NCBI RefSeq assembly: GCF_025399195.1
Contig: NW_026252102.1
Location: 1-64,000, forward strand
DNA from: Umbelopsis ramanniana AG
Lineage: Eukaryota > Mucoromycota > Umbelopsidomycetes > Umbelopsidales > Umbelopsidaceae
Length of the DNA stretch: 64,000 nt
Direction of reading: 5' to 3'
Under the pieces are notes generated by a model that ran no database searches, had not been told where the DNA came from, and saw nothing but the letters and a program-made list of their open reading frames with translations. A program made the position numbers and the translations under genes. Position 1 is the first letter of the stretch, and each line of letters begins with the position of its first letter. Shown here in pieces: positions 32,693 through 43,880 of this stretch.

Positions 32693-33313
32693 CTATTTGT
32701 ACGTGCTGATATACCATCCCATGATGCCGAGAAGAACTGCGATGAGTAGAATTGAAAGTGCTGTCATGACACGATTTGCTGAGCGCCATCGTCGCTCAAT
32801 CTTGGGTATATTTTTCTGTTCCGTTTGGAAACATGTAAAAGGGTAAAAGGTACCTATCCACCAACTTGGCGGACAAACGAAACCTATTAAGAACAGGACA
32901 GAGCCATATGGAATACGTGCTGCTTTCGGTTCGTCTTCTTCCTCATAATCTGAAAATGGCCGTATTGGTTTATGGGAGCGGCCGTCGTCGCTGATGGGGG
33001 CGAACCGTCTGTCAATATAGCGACTGAATCGTTGTGGGTTTGAAATATCGTACATGTCGTTGTTGTGTTCGTCTCTAGGGGCTTGAACATTTTCTTCTGC
33101 AATCTTCTCATTGCTTTCTTCTGATGGCTGTGGAGGCTCATGTTTGGAACGTACTGATCCAGTGCCCATGTCCTGACCTCCAGTATTATGCATGAGCATG
33201 GACTCTGTCAACTGGTACTGCCATGACCCAGGGGTATGTGCATTTGAACTTTGCTGGATGGCGCTGATGTCTGGCCGTGGTGCATTGTTATTGGATTTTA
33301 ACGGCGATGCCAT
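32693..33313 (-). CDS. Uncharacterised protein with two C-terminal membrane segments
   Basis: Single exon from the ATG of MASPLKSNNN gives 206 aa; an in-frame upstream ATG (33412) would add 33 residues that look less protein-like. Residues 1-125 are polar, Asn/Ser/Glu-rich and presumably disordered, with SRYIDRRFAPISDDGRSH near 105. Two hydrophobic segments follow: IPYGSVLFLIGFVCPPSWWI (about 132-151), then a basic loop (KNIPKIERRWRSANR), then MTALSILLIAVLLGIMGWYI near the C-terminus. The PPSWW motif and the basic loop suggest a conserved membrane hairpin, but I do not recognise the family. It is followed on the same strand by the eIF6 and VPS45 genes. Confidence 0.65.
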   Translation of the reverse strand: MASPLKSNNNAPRPDISAIQQSSNAHTPGSWQYQLTESMLMHNTGGQDMGTGSVRSKHEPPQPSEESNEKIAEENVQAPRDEHNNDMYDISNPQRFSRYIDRRFAPISDDGRSHKPIRPFSDYEEEDEPKAARIPYGSVLFLIGFVCPPSWWIGTFYPFTCFQTEQKNIPKIERRWRSANRVMTALSILLIAVLLGIMGWYISTYK

Positions 33314-34050
33314 TGAATGGTAATCAAGGAAAGGAAGCAAAACACACAAAAGGGGAAACCTGACCCGAGGGGGGCCATCACCACCAAAATTATCATCCTG
33401 TCGGCTTTTCAAAAAGTAATAAAACTTGGTGCCTCCAACTTGAATGCCGACCTATGATTATCTCTATAGTAAATACGTGCGTTAAGAACACCTCATCATT
33501 GAAATGTCTGCGTAAATGAAATTAAAAGAATGATGGAGATGACAGTGGCTTGCAAGTGCTCTGAATATGGAAGAAATTGGAATGTGTTGGTAGTAGCATA
33601 CAAACATCCATATGGCATTCAGGGTAAAAAAGGAGGTGTAGGGAGAGCCATTTATGGTGAGAAATAGTGAGCAAGGAGGTGCTCTTAACAGGACTCCATG
33701 TGGAGACAAGTTGTGATTACGCGTTTGTCCACTCTGCAGGATAGCAAAGGGGGGAGGGTCCTTCATTGCCATTTAAACTTTGGCACAAAGTAGTGGTACT
33801 AACGATGAATGGCTCGTATTGACGAAAGATATTAAATTCCAGTGACAAATTGCCACTTCGCTTCTATGTTTTTAAACGTTGATTTTTATTACTATTGGTG
33901 CCGGATGAAACTTTTTACAATACATCAAGGTGAGCCTGAGTTGGGAGGACCAACTCAGTTGAAGAGTGTGTGAATGTGGTGATTGGAAGGTTGAGATCAA
34001 GGACAATTATATAGAACAGTTTGTAACTGTGCAGATACAAGAGAAGTAAT
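33314..34050. other. Intergenic, about 0.7 kb
   Basis: A minus-strand ATG frame at 33482-33772 encodes 96 aa with no recognised motif (MAMKDPPPFAILQSGQ...). It sits in the promoter of the two-TM gene and the 3' UTR of eIF6. It is not called a gene. Confidence 0.4.
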
Positions 34051-34916
34051 CTATGAGTAGGTATCAACCAAGGAGTCGCGCATCTCGTTGACAATAGCAG
34101 TAGGTTGCGCGTCTTGCAACTTGAAAATGCTCTCCATGACACTCAATTCAGTAGAGGTGGTGTCCATACCAGCGAAGGCACACCAGTCATTGACGACGCA
34201 ACCAGCTCCAATAACATCAGAACCACGGTTGACGGTACCAGCGACAAGAGGAATCTGCAACAAGGATGAAAGTTCATCTTGGTCTTGGATGGATGTACGT
34301 GGGTGAACAATACCACCCTGGTTGCTCAAGGAGCAGTAGGATCCGACCAAAACTTGGTCTGCGATGGTTTGGCGGAAAACCTCAACGCCCAAAACATCAG
34401 CAATGATCTCTTCAGTCTCCTAATATAAAAAACACCTATCAGCAACAAAGGACATCCACTTTTTCAAATCCGACAAATGCTTACTCTGTCAATATCAGGA
34501 TGGACAAGGGCAACATAGTCATTGCAAACAATGACATTTCCGAGGGCGGAAAGTCTTTCCTCTACTCGCTGAACGGCTACCTTTTCAGGCAAAGAGTTGC
34601 GAATGTGTTGGAGTTCTTGGTCAGTGGTAGTGTTGGGGACCAAGAGGCCGTTCTTATTGCCGACGCAAAGACGTCCGATGATTCGGCATCCAGCAATGGT
34701 GGTGTGAATAACGGGTATAACGTCGCCGAGTTCTCCTTCAAACACACTAAGATATGGGCGAATGAGTTAAAGTTGGGTGGGGGCTAAAGTTAAATATGAC
34801 TGTATTTACCTGTAAAAGTTTTCTGAGCCGCCAACAGCGACCAAGCAGTAGGAGTTGGTCAACAAGGAGAAGACACCAATTTCGTTACTGTTCTCGAATT
34901 GAGCACGGACAGCCAT
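34051..34916 (-). CDS. TIF6: Ribosome anti-association factor eIF6
   Basis: Binds the 60S subunit during nucleolar biogenesis and prevents premature joining to 40S. Three exons: 34916-34810, 34746-34485, 34419-34051; 245 aa, the exact length of the human protein. The start [20 protein letters not shown] is diagnostic, as are [36 protein letters not shown] and [12 protein letters not shown]. The five-fold pseudo-repeat of the family is intact. Introns are 63-65 nt. Confidence 0.97.
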
Positions 34917-35055
34917 GATTAGAGAGATGCGAAGGTTGAATCAGCGAGTTGCTTTGATTTTTTCTTTTTATTTGGAACATTTTTTTTTTTTTATGTAGCA
35001 GGCGGAGTTATTATGTGACGCGCTTATAGCGATAGTTTTACTGCGGCGGTTGGGA

Positions 35056-37332
35056 TTATGACCGGAGGAACCTCTGTCCAACTTCATTAACAAGTCCGAG
35101 GAAGCTAAAATATGTCAAAGTGTTTGAATAATCAGAATGATATGACCTGCCGCAGCAACACAGTAAAGATAGTTTACCTGTGGGTATTATGAACGGTGGT
35201 GCCTCCTAAAACAATTCGAACGCCAGGGGTCGACGCATTGAGTTGTGCCACATACCTCGCTTCTTCATAGGTTGCACCGCCAATAAAGAAGATGATGATA
35301 TCTTGTGGCCGATCACGACTAGTACCTGTTGGTGGTATGGTTGTTCCATCTACATATGGGTGAGTGGTATCTTTGAGTCTGCCTTTCAACATCAGATCAA
35401 TTGTTTCTCCCATATGAGGTGTATGCTGTGTATACACATTCTCGACACCTTTCAAGCCCTTGAATGCGCTGCGGCCGCGAGATAAGAAACTTTGGTTCGA
35501 GAAAAGGTCACCCTGACGATTACCATGTCCAGCGTACAAAAGAATGGCCGGAACAAGCTACAAAGACGAAAAATGAAAGAATGATTAGTGTTGTCCATGA
35601 TTTTACAATTTATCTTGCACTTGAAGGACTTACCGAGCTCGCGTGTTCACTGACACCATATCGATCCAACAAATCTACCAATGTTTTGATGCTGTTGTTG
35701 GGTGCTTTCTCATAGCGCAGTGCATACAACAGTACCAAGACAACCTTTGCTTCTTCCGTCACATTATCATCTGCAATCAGCGTTTGGATATTCTGTCGGA
35801 CGCGAATGGCTGTTAGTATTCCTGCAGTCAAAGCGCCTAGGCCAATGGCCCGTATCTCCATTTTCTTCCCCTTACCTTCAAGTCATTGTTGTGGTTCTCA
35901 TTGCAAGCAAGACCTTGTTCAAGTTCACTGACTTCTAAAAGCTTTTCTTGGGCAACTCGACGACTCAGTTCGCTGACTAAAGCTACATGCTTGGATACAT
36001 TGCCAGATAGCTTTCGGAATTCTGGATACTCTTCTACAAATCGCTTCATATCCGCAATAGATTCTATATTCATATTGGATTTAGTCTTCACTTGATATTC
36101 GTCTACGTATGACTTGATATTTGCGCCTAGATCGCCTAGGTTGAGGTACATGGATTTTTTGAAGAATGGGTCCTGGTCTGGTGAAAGTACAATTTCCTAC
36201 ACATGAAGGATGCAAAGACTGAGTATGCTGTGCTACCCACCCAACCACTCATACCTTAATTTTTACCTTCAACTCCTTCTTTATATCAGGCACATTGGAA
36301 AGGTCAACTCTGCCATTCTGAATCCCAATCATGCCATGGACCATAGCTTGATACGTCCACTGTGATAAGAGTGGTGTTACGGGGTCATTTCTTCGATCCA
36401 AAATCAACAATACTGGAGGAGTGTCGGTTTTGCGGAAGTCAAACAGTTGTCCTTCTTGCTGTATCTGATACTATATAGGAAGCCGTTTGTCAGACGCAGC
36501 CCATTTCACATAAATATCTCATGACACCAACAAAAATTTACCTGGATCTCTTGTGCAAGCCTTTTACCCATTGAACTGACACTTTCATATCTTATGATAG
36601 GCTTCTTCTTTAGACTCAATAGCGCTGCTATAATGCCTTGTACAGATCGATCAAATGTATAGCCATCCCAGTCTTTAATGCCATTGCCAAACAGCCTATA
36701 GTCTGGAAGATCCATTCCAAGTGAAAATAGATCAGAGTTGATGGCAAGATAGTCCCCATAGTATTCCTGAATAAATAAATTTAGCAGGAAATACATGTAG
36801 TTCAAACTTAACGCCTTAGGTCAGTACCTGTATCTCTCTGACGACTTCATGTTCATCCACTTCCGCTAACCGCTCCACATCGGACTTCCTAATCGTGTTG
36901 CTGAAATCTAAAAGAGCTTGTCAGTCATTGAAAGGAGGTCTATTGATGAAGTAGGGTGTGCTTCACGTACAAATATAATAGTCGCCGTAGCATGGATCTC
37001 TGAGCTCGGCTATCAGCCATTGCAAACTTTCGGATGTTGGACGCAGGAAGCATAGGCATTTCAAGTGACGCATAGTGTCTCTGTCTCTGTTGTCAATACG
37101 GTCGATAAGATAACATTCTTTGGTAAGTAGATTGGATTGTGTTGCCACAAGCGATACTATAGGAGTCTTCAATCGTAGTGAGAATAGGATTAGAACCGAA
37201 ATTCAAGGTACAGAGCATTCGGTAGATTGCAATGCTAATTACCGTCTCCGTGTCCAGCAGAAGAACTTTCATGCCTGCCACCTCGTCAATCATCTTGTTG
37301 ACATAATTCTGTACTGCTTTTATGACATCCAT
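35056..37332 (-). CDS. VPS45: Sec1/Munc18 protein Vps45
   Basis: SM protein that binds the syntaxin Tlg2 and promotes SNARE assembly at the trans-Golgi/endosome. Nine exons: 37332-37243, 37166-36971, 36907-36828, 36766-36542, 36470-36255, 36196-35876, 35792-35634, 35557-35178, 35104-35056; 571 aa. Visible family pieces are [75 protein letters not shown] and [15 protein letters not shown]. Length and domain order match yeast Vps45. Divergent from the MTRFR-like gene across only 170 bp. Confidence 0.96.
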
Positions 37333-37502
37333 ATATGCGTACTATGGGTGGACTCGTTGACTACCAAAACGCCAAGTGGAAAGGTCCTTGGGGTTACTGG
37401 TTGCTTTCGGGGCTCTTTGCCAGTTCAATCACGTGGCTGTTGATTTCCACGTTTTGAAAGTCTTCGCAGGACTGAACCGAGCTCATTTTCGCAAACGTAG
37501 CA
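37333..37502. promoter_or_regulatory. Divergent promoter region, VPS45 / MTRFR-like
   Basis: 170 bp between the two start codons must contain both core promoters. It includes CACGTG-flanked sequence (TCACGTGGC near 37430), a possible E-box; function is inferred only. Confidence 0.4.
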
Positions 37503-38223
37503 ATGCAGTCGTATTTAAGCATGTTGAGGACAAGCCTTTTTAGAAATGGTCCTTTTCACACCCCTTTGATAACACCAGCTGCGAAATTACTCCCAATACC
37601 CTCATTCTTACTTCCGCGACTGTATACCAGCAAGGTTCCACGAGCCACTGACGGCAACGCTAACACAGAAAGTGCTGCTCAGCGACAGAAAATTGTGCTG
37701 AACGACGACGATCTGATAGAGACTTTTGTGCGAGGATCAGGTCCAGGGGGACAATGCATCAATAAGCGTAGCAATTGTGTGGATTTACGACATATACCAA
37801 CTGGATTACGAGTGCAGGTGGGTTTTGTGAGTAATATCAATCAAGCATTGTCAGGAGTGGCATTAATGTACCGATAAACAGTGTCAGCAAACAAGATCAT
37901 TAGCACAGAACCGAGGAATAGCACGAAAATTATTAATAGCCAAATTGGACGACCGAGTCAACGGCACATTGTCCAAGAATGCTGTGAAGGCAAAGAAGAT
38001 TGCAAAGGGGAAAAAGCGACAAATGAAACGAGCAAAGGAAAAGTATGGGGCTAAACCCGCGCTTTCTACCATGCCGGAAGGTGACGATAGCGGCCAAGTT
38101 GATGTGGAGGATGAAGATGATGAAGACCTTTATGAGGAAGTGTTGCTTGAGGAAGTTGGTTGTATTCGCCATAATGGCATTGAAGACCCGGTTGTTGATA
38201 AAACTAACGTGGTGTCGACATGA
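37503..38223 (+). CDS. Mitochondrial ribosome-rescue factor, MTRFR/C12orf65-like
   Basis: Two exons, 37503-37817 and 37882-38223; 218 aa. It carries the peptidyl-tRNA hydrolase loop GSGPGGQCINKRSNCV (about 79-94, catalytic GGQ) but lacks the codon-recognition domains of full release factors. That is the layout of C12orf65/Rso55, which frees nascent chains from stalled mitoribosomes. The N-terminus (MLRTSLFRNG...LLPRLYTSK) is an Arg-containing presequence. The tail has a Lys-rich helix (KKIAKGKKRQMKRAKEKY) expected for rRNA contact and then an acidic stretch (VEDEDDEDLYEEV) that is unusual for the family. Confidence 0.9.
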
Positions 38224-38528
38224 CCCGAATGTACCCAAACTCAAATGTATAATAAAAGGATCCTTTTCGACACGTTCTGTATTACTTCTTTTTCACAAAA
38301 TCATATAAATTTTTCCAAGCGACTCGTGGCAATAGTGTTCCCGAAATTAGCAATTGGTCCTGTCAGGTCAACAAACATAACACACTCCTTGTGGTCAGTC
38401 CTGACTTTCCATCAACTTGCCGCGGCATCTTATATCCTTATTGAAGTTGAGTTTTCGGCACTCATCTTTCCCACCGCCTTTCCCAAACTCATAGCCCTGT
38501 ACCTTCATTGTCGGGGCTCTTCCCCATT

Positions 38529-41318
38529 ATGGACATTGTGTATAGCAGACTGAATGTGCTGGAGCGCATATGGTCAGAACATGGTGGCTGTTCAGGAGAC
38601 GCTAACGAAAACTCGGCATGTTCAGAGAACGCACGCATAAAGCTCAAGGTATATTGAATTTCATGGCTATCTTATCATGCAAATCTCGTTTGACATATCC
38701 GAACACCATATCCCGCTTGCTTGACAAAAGACTCACAGAACGTGTATTTAGGACGTGATTTGGCATATTAACATTGCAATACAAACCGAAATGCGAGAAC
38801 GTCGGTTGTTATCAGCAGAAATTGAAGATCTCATGGTAGGATGTTTGGCCAGTTCACCGCTACTTGATGCCTTGGGTTCCCCTTCTAATTTTAGCTTGCA
38901 TTATAGTCAAGTATCGATGGCTATTGTCACATTTTAGGTATCCAGATTGATACGGTGCTAGCGAAAAGTTTTGTGAACAACAATGCAGATTCCGTATCTG
39001 AGGCATTAGGCGGCTGGCTCATTGATCTGCACGGCGACAGCAACCCAACATATGGAAGAAGGAAAGCTTTACAAAGTCTCGATGCTCGATTGCAGGCTGT
39101 TAGTGAATTTTTCATTGAACAATTTGCTGCAATAATCAAAGGCTTATTATTGTTATTTTGGCCCTTAATAGGAGGTGGATCAACGATGGTCGTATGTAAA
39201 CGCTTGGATTGCTGGCATCCAAGATGTCTGTGTGGAATTGCACATGGACAGTCCCATACTTCCAACGCAGGTTAGTTTTGAAAGAAGTTTGTATCGCCTA
39301 TGGGCCCTTCAAGCAATACTGATTTTTTTTTCAGCCGGATTCCTCTGACTTAAGCTGGGCTACTGTTCAAGGAGTAAGTATAAGCGATTATCGAATTGTA
39401 CTGGAAGGTGCCTCTAACTTTGGCCTGTTGCGCGTAGATAAGCTGTCAGTACAGAGATCATATGAAGATACTTGTAGGTGATTCCAAACAATTACTATTG
39501 TTTGCTTGTAAACATGCATTAATCTATTATGACGATCACAGAATGACAAACGCTATCAGTTTGAGCACAACATGATGCTCATTCACTTCTACCTCAAAGC
39601 ACTCAACATATCCTTAGGCGATGATTCTCCTTTCGATACTGCTATACAAGTAGTCTTCAGTAATATACCAGCACCCTCAATTATACCCACAACACCTTCT
39701 GATGATCACATCTATTACAACCGCTCTGTACCACAGCCACTATCTTTGAAAGACGATTGTCTCGACTATTTAAATAGCAAAGTGATGGCGCTAGAAACTG
39801 AATATCGTGAACGGAGCGCACGCCGCGCCAAACTACAAAGGGGGATCAAAGCAATGTGGGATGAGCTACAGGTCACCGATAGAAGCATACCAATGACGGA
39901 AAGTGTCGCTTTGGAGTACTTGGACCAGGTAAGATGTACGATTTGATCGATGTACGAGCGAGCTGAGTACTAACGCAGCGAACCTTCCTATACAGTTACA
40001 AAAAGAGTTTGATATGCTTCATTCGTTGCTACGGAGGATGACAGATGATTACATTGGCAAATACCATGACTTGTTGTTAGCTCTCTGGGATAGATGTATG
40101 GTATCGCAGCAGGATAGAGAAACGTTTATAGAATCTTTACATGAACAAGGTAAGGAAGGCCATTAGTCTACAGTTTGTAAGGTGATCCATACAGGATAAC
40201 TTACATTCCGTCGTCTCCAGCTGAAACCATGGATCAAGTCAAGCAAATGGTGAAAGATCATATTCAGTACCTACAGCGCATTGAACCGCATAGCATCAAA
40301 GTGTTCAAAGCGATCAAGGTGCGAAAAACGCAGATTCAGGTACATACACCCCTAGCGCAATATCCATGACACTCGGGCATTTCAAACAATACTAATTTGT
40401 TGTTGTTTACGAATAGAAAATGGTCGAATTCGAAAAAACAGCATCGGATCCACGTAGATTATTTAAATCATCCTTTCAACTTTTGGAAGAGGAGAAATGG
40501 AGAAAAACATGCTTTCCGACGCTTCTGAGGATGGAGGAAGATTTAGAAATTGCTGTACGAGAACTAGAATGCATTATGGGCAAGTATTTTGTTCTGGACG
40601 GTGAACGGTTTCTAACTACCTTGGTAAGTGTTTGGCTCAAGATGACTGGGTTGGAGGTTGCATGCTAAATTAGTTCTATCCTCTCTGCCCTTAGCAACGT
40701 GAAATTGCTGAACGAGACGCTCAGCAGACGTTCTTTGGTTTTATGGATTCCTCCAATCAAACCCGCAAAAGCAGCCAAGACGGATACTACTCCAAGTCGA
40801 ATGATAATGATGGTAAATCGCGTATGTCACGCACCTCCTCGGGCTACAGCTTGAGCAAGCTGAAGATGGAATCTCCCAGAAACAAAGACCAAAGCGAAGA
40901 TTCGACCTTGACATCGCCCATGAAGGTACGGTTCCGGAATGGCAGTATTTCCAGCCCAGGAGTGCCAACAAGGACGATGTCTACCAGCATTTTGGACCGT
41001 AAGGATTCCGCCTCGCAAACATCAAAGCACGGCTCGCCGCAGAGCGCTTGGAAAGGAACTTCACCTGGTGATTTCAAACCGAAAATCGAACGGTCCATGT
41101 CCAGTATGGTCGGTCAGGAGAGTCGACGAAATAGTAGTCTATCGGGTAGCGTATCCATGCAAGCGTTGACGAAACCAACCTTCAGGAACAAACGTCATAG
41201 CTATGACTCTGTCAGCAGCAGTGATAGCGACAAGTTGATGCCAGCTACACCGCCTCTCCAACGGCCTTCCACTATTCCCGAATTGCAAGATCGACTTGGC
41301 AACATGGAGGAATTATAG
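38529..41318 (+). CDS. ASE1: Microtubule bundler Ase1/PRC1/MAP65
   Basis: Crosslinks antiparallel microtubules in the spindle midzone. Eleven exons: 38529-38648, 38752-38835, 38946-39098, 39172-39270, 39335-39373, 39438-39473, 39542-39928, 39996-40149, 40221-40339, 40417-40623, 40695-41318; 673 aa. The coiled-coil rod (about 1-380) contains VDQRWSYVNAWIAGIQD. The spectrin-like microtubule-binding domain follows, with LWDRCMVSQQDRETF, and then FKSSFQLLEEEKWRKT as in PRC1. The last 190 residues are Ser/Lys-rich and disordered with many SP and RXXS sites, as expected for Cdk and Aurora regulation. Exons 5 and 6 are 39 and 36 nt. The small 5' exons are the least certain part of the model. Confidence 0.87.
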
Positions 41319-42614
41319 TAGTCCATCCTGGCGTCTTTTGGTCATATATGACCAAAGGCATTATAAAATTTTGGTCTTTCAATGTATCAATGTAAAATAT
41401 TTTTCAGATCTCTGCCAAGTGTAAAAAACCAAAAAAAAAACCAAAAAAGCAATCAACCAAAGAAAACAATTTTGCAGTAGGATTCAGTTCATCTGTTGTT
41501 TAAATAAAACTTTATCCTTGAATCAGTCGTAATAATCTATAGCTCCAGCCTATGCCAATCCTTAGTGTAAAGGGGATCCTATATCTATCATGGTGGGTGT
41601 GCTCATGGTAAATGACGTCGAGCAGATCAAGAAGGTTTTGGTCATTTCACGCTGGTCTGTAACGTGTCTACGTACGGTCCGAGCAATTAAATTTTTTAAG
41701 CCGTCAAAGTTACCGTTGTCTTTGTCTTCTCCACCTTACTCTTCCACATGTTAATGATCACTATATGATACTAACCATATCATTGTCATAAGCCCATACA
41801 TAATCGACAGTTCCATACATCGCTTATGAAAACATACCCAAGTTTACGAATGATATAACCATAAACGGAGAATCTCCAGAGCACTAGAGGATAAAAAATC
41901 ATCCAGTGGATTACATTGTCATTCGCTAGTCATCCGCTGTGGAGTAAAGCGCGAATCAACCGATTAGACCGAGAACTGTGCTATTGAAACAAAAATGGAC
42001 AAGAATTTATCACAATGCCGCAGAACAAGAGCTTGAATGGCTCCATGATCAACAAGTACCGCAAAATGTGACAAGGCATGATGAGGAATGGCCATTGCAT
42101 ACTGCAAATAATCTTCAGGGGACTTATAAAGGGGGAGGCAAACTAGACTCTGAAAAATGTCAACTCCAGTGTAAATTTTGGAGGGTAAGTAAAATTTTTT
42201 TTAGGCTACCGGTGATACTTGTGGTGTTGATTGATAAAATGTCGAGGTCGCTTTCTTGATAGATCTGCAGAAGTGTTATGTTTAATTTTGTTGTTCATCA
42301 TGAAGGAAAAGAGAAAAAGTGAAATACTTGTCCATTCCTCATACTCGCGTGCACATCACATTCAGCGTGATAATTTAAACGGGTGGAATCACGATTGTGA
42401 CGCTAAGCGCTTATAAACCAGTTGAAACGATTTATGGTCTTGGGTAGGGCTTAACACGACCAGTATTAAACGTAATCTGACCTTTGCATGCATCAAAGAT
42501 AGAGGCTCTGATTGTCTTCCTTTCCTTCATAATTCATCTCATTTACCGAACTTCTTTGTACTATTCATTGTCATCATCATCGCTATTCACCTCATACAAC
42601 CAGCATTCAGAAAC
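41319..42614. other. Intergenic, about 1.3 kb
   Basis: Contains a perfect 20-bp palindrome at 41337-41356 in the presumed ASE1 3' UTR and A-rich tracts near 41430. A frame at about 41948-42185 (HNAAEQELEWLHDQQVPQ in its middle) reads like protein and ends at a good GTAAGT donor. No partner exon could be joined, so it is left uncalled. Confidence 0.4.
41337..41356. repeat. Perfect 20-bp palindrome downstream of ASE1
   Basis: TTTGGTCATATATGACCAAA equals its own reverse complement. It starts 18 bases after the ASE1 stop codon, so it would lie in the 3' UTR, where RNA could fold into a hairpin of up to about 8 pairs. It could also be a protein-binding site in DNA. No second copy was seen in the window. 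Confidence 0.7.
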
Positions 42615-43654
42615 ATGTACATCATATCAACGATAATGAAATTTACAATCATCACACTTGTAGCATGGCTGGGACCTGCGTATGCCATTCAAAATGGTAC
42701 GGCTGTCAAGGACTCAACGCTCTACCCCTACTTCGTAACCATCGGGAACCCACACGTGTGTGGAGGAGCATTTTTATCACTTGAACCTGAAGCTTGGGTA
42801 TTGACAGCAGCGCATTGCGTATACGATGCGCCTCTTCCTCCACCATCACCAAATCCATACTTTGCCAGTTTCGGCGACGTATCTCGGCCAGATCAACATA
42901 TAGAAGCCATCACTGATTGGATTGTCCATCCAGGTTATGTAACTTCATCTGGGGACACCGACATGCGCTATGATCTAGCACTGGTCAAGCTGAAACGCCC
43001 AGTCAAAGAATCGTCCACCGTGTCTAGAGTCGCCATCTACCAAGACACTATGGCGCTCAACGTCAACACCACTGGTGAGTCTATTTGAATGGCTGTCTTC
43101 AGTGTCCAACTCTATAAGTAACCCATTCCTTTCATTCAGCATCTGTTATGGGCGTAGGATACACAGGCTTCGGATTGCCTCAACCATCACAGTTGCTGCA
43201 CATGCTTGTCCAAGTTACCAAATACACTCCAGGCAGCTTGGAAATGACGGAGACAAACCCTCCCGTTAATTCAGCGGTATGTCACGGCGACTCCGGCGGG
43301 CCGCTCATCGAACGATCGCCTTGGTCAGGCCGACCGTATGTTTTGGGTATACTTTCCCGCATCTTCAACGCATACGACCCCGACCCAGGAAATGCGACGT
43401 GCCCGTTCAATTTCGATACGTCGACGAATGTCACGACAGATGGATACGTCAATGTTGCATATTTCACGTCGTGGATAGCGGACATGACTGGTCTCTCAGA
43501 ACAATTCCTCACCACGCCACCTACAGCCGATGTTTCGTGGCCAATTCCCAATCTACAGAAAGCAGTTCTTAGCACTGCCAACCGGGACGTCCCGGTCCCC
43601 TTCCACATCATTACCTGCATTTTCATATTCAGTTTATTCTATCACATGGTGTAA
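42615..43654 (+). CDS. Secreted trypsin-like serine protease (S1) with hydrophobic C-terminus
   Basis: Two exons, 42615-43074 and 43140-43654; 324 aa. A signal peptide covers about 1-24, ending ...GPAYA. The catalytic triad is complete: His67 in LTAAHC, Asp120 in YDLALVKL and Ser205 in CHGDSGGP. Signal-peptidase cleavage after AYA would leave Ile25 (IQNGT) as N-terminus, which matches the Ile that activates trypsins, with no intervening propeptide. The last 17 residues (FHIITCIFIFSLFYHMV) are hydrophobic after a polar stretch, suggesting a GPI-attachment signal or a tail anchor. Several NXT sites (NGT, NTT, NAT, NVT) suit a secreted glycoprotein. Substrate and target are unknown. Confidence 0.9.
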
Positions 43655-43880
43655 TAAATGAGAGCATTGTCAAGAAAGTACAGTAAAGAAAAAGGTATTG
43701 TCTAACCCGAAATTATTGTCAGATAGTATTTTAAGATAGAAAAAAGGGAAAGAAATAGATAAGGACAGAACAAAAAAAGAAAGCATAGATACAGACGACA
43801 TTATACGATTACAAGTATGTATAAATGTCATTTTTAGAAAGGGGGAGGGGCAAAAAAAAATGGGGAGAGTAGGCTTAGAT

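Noticed and set aside
33482-33772. 96-codon minus-strand ORF with ATG
   Set aside because: No family resemblance and located between a 3' UTR and a promoter; length is within chance expectation.
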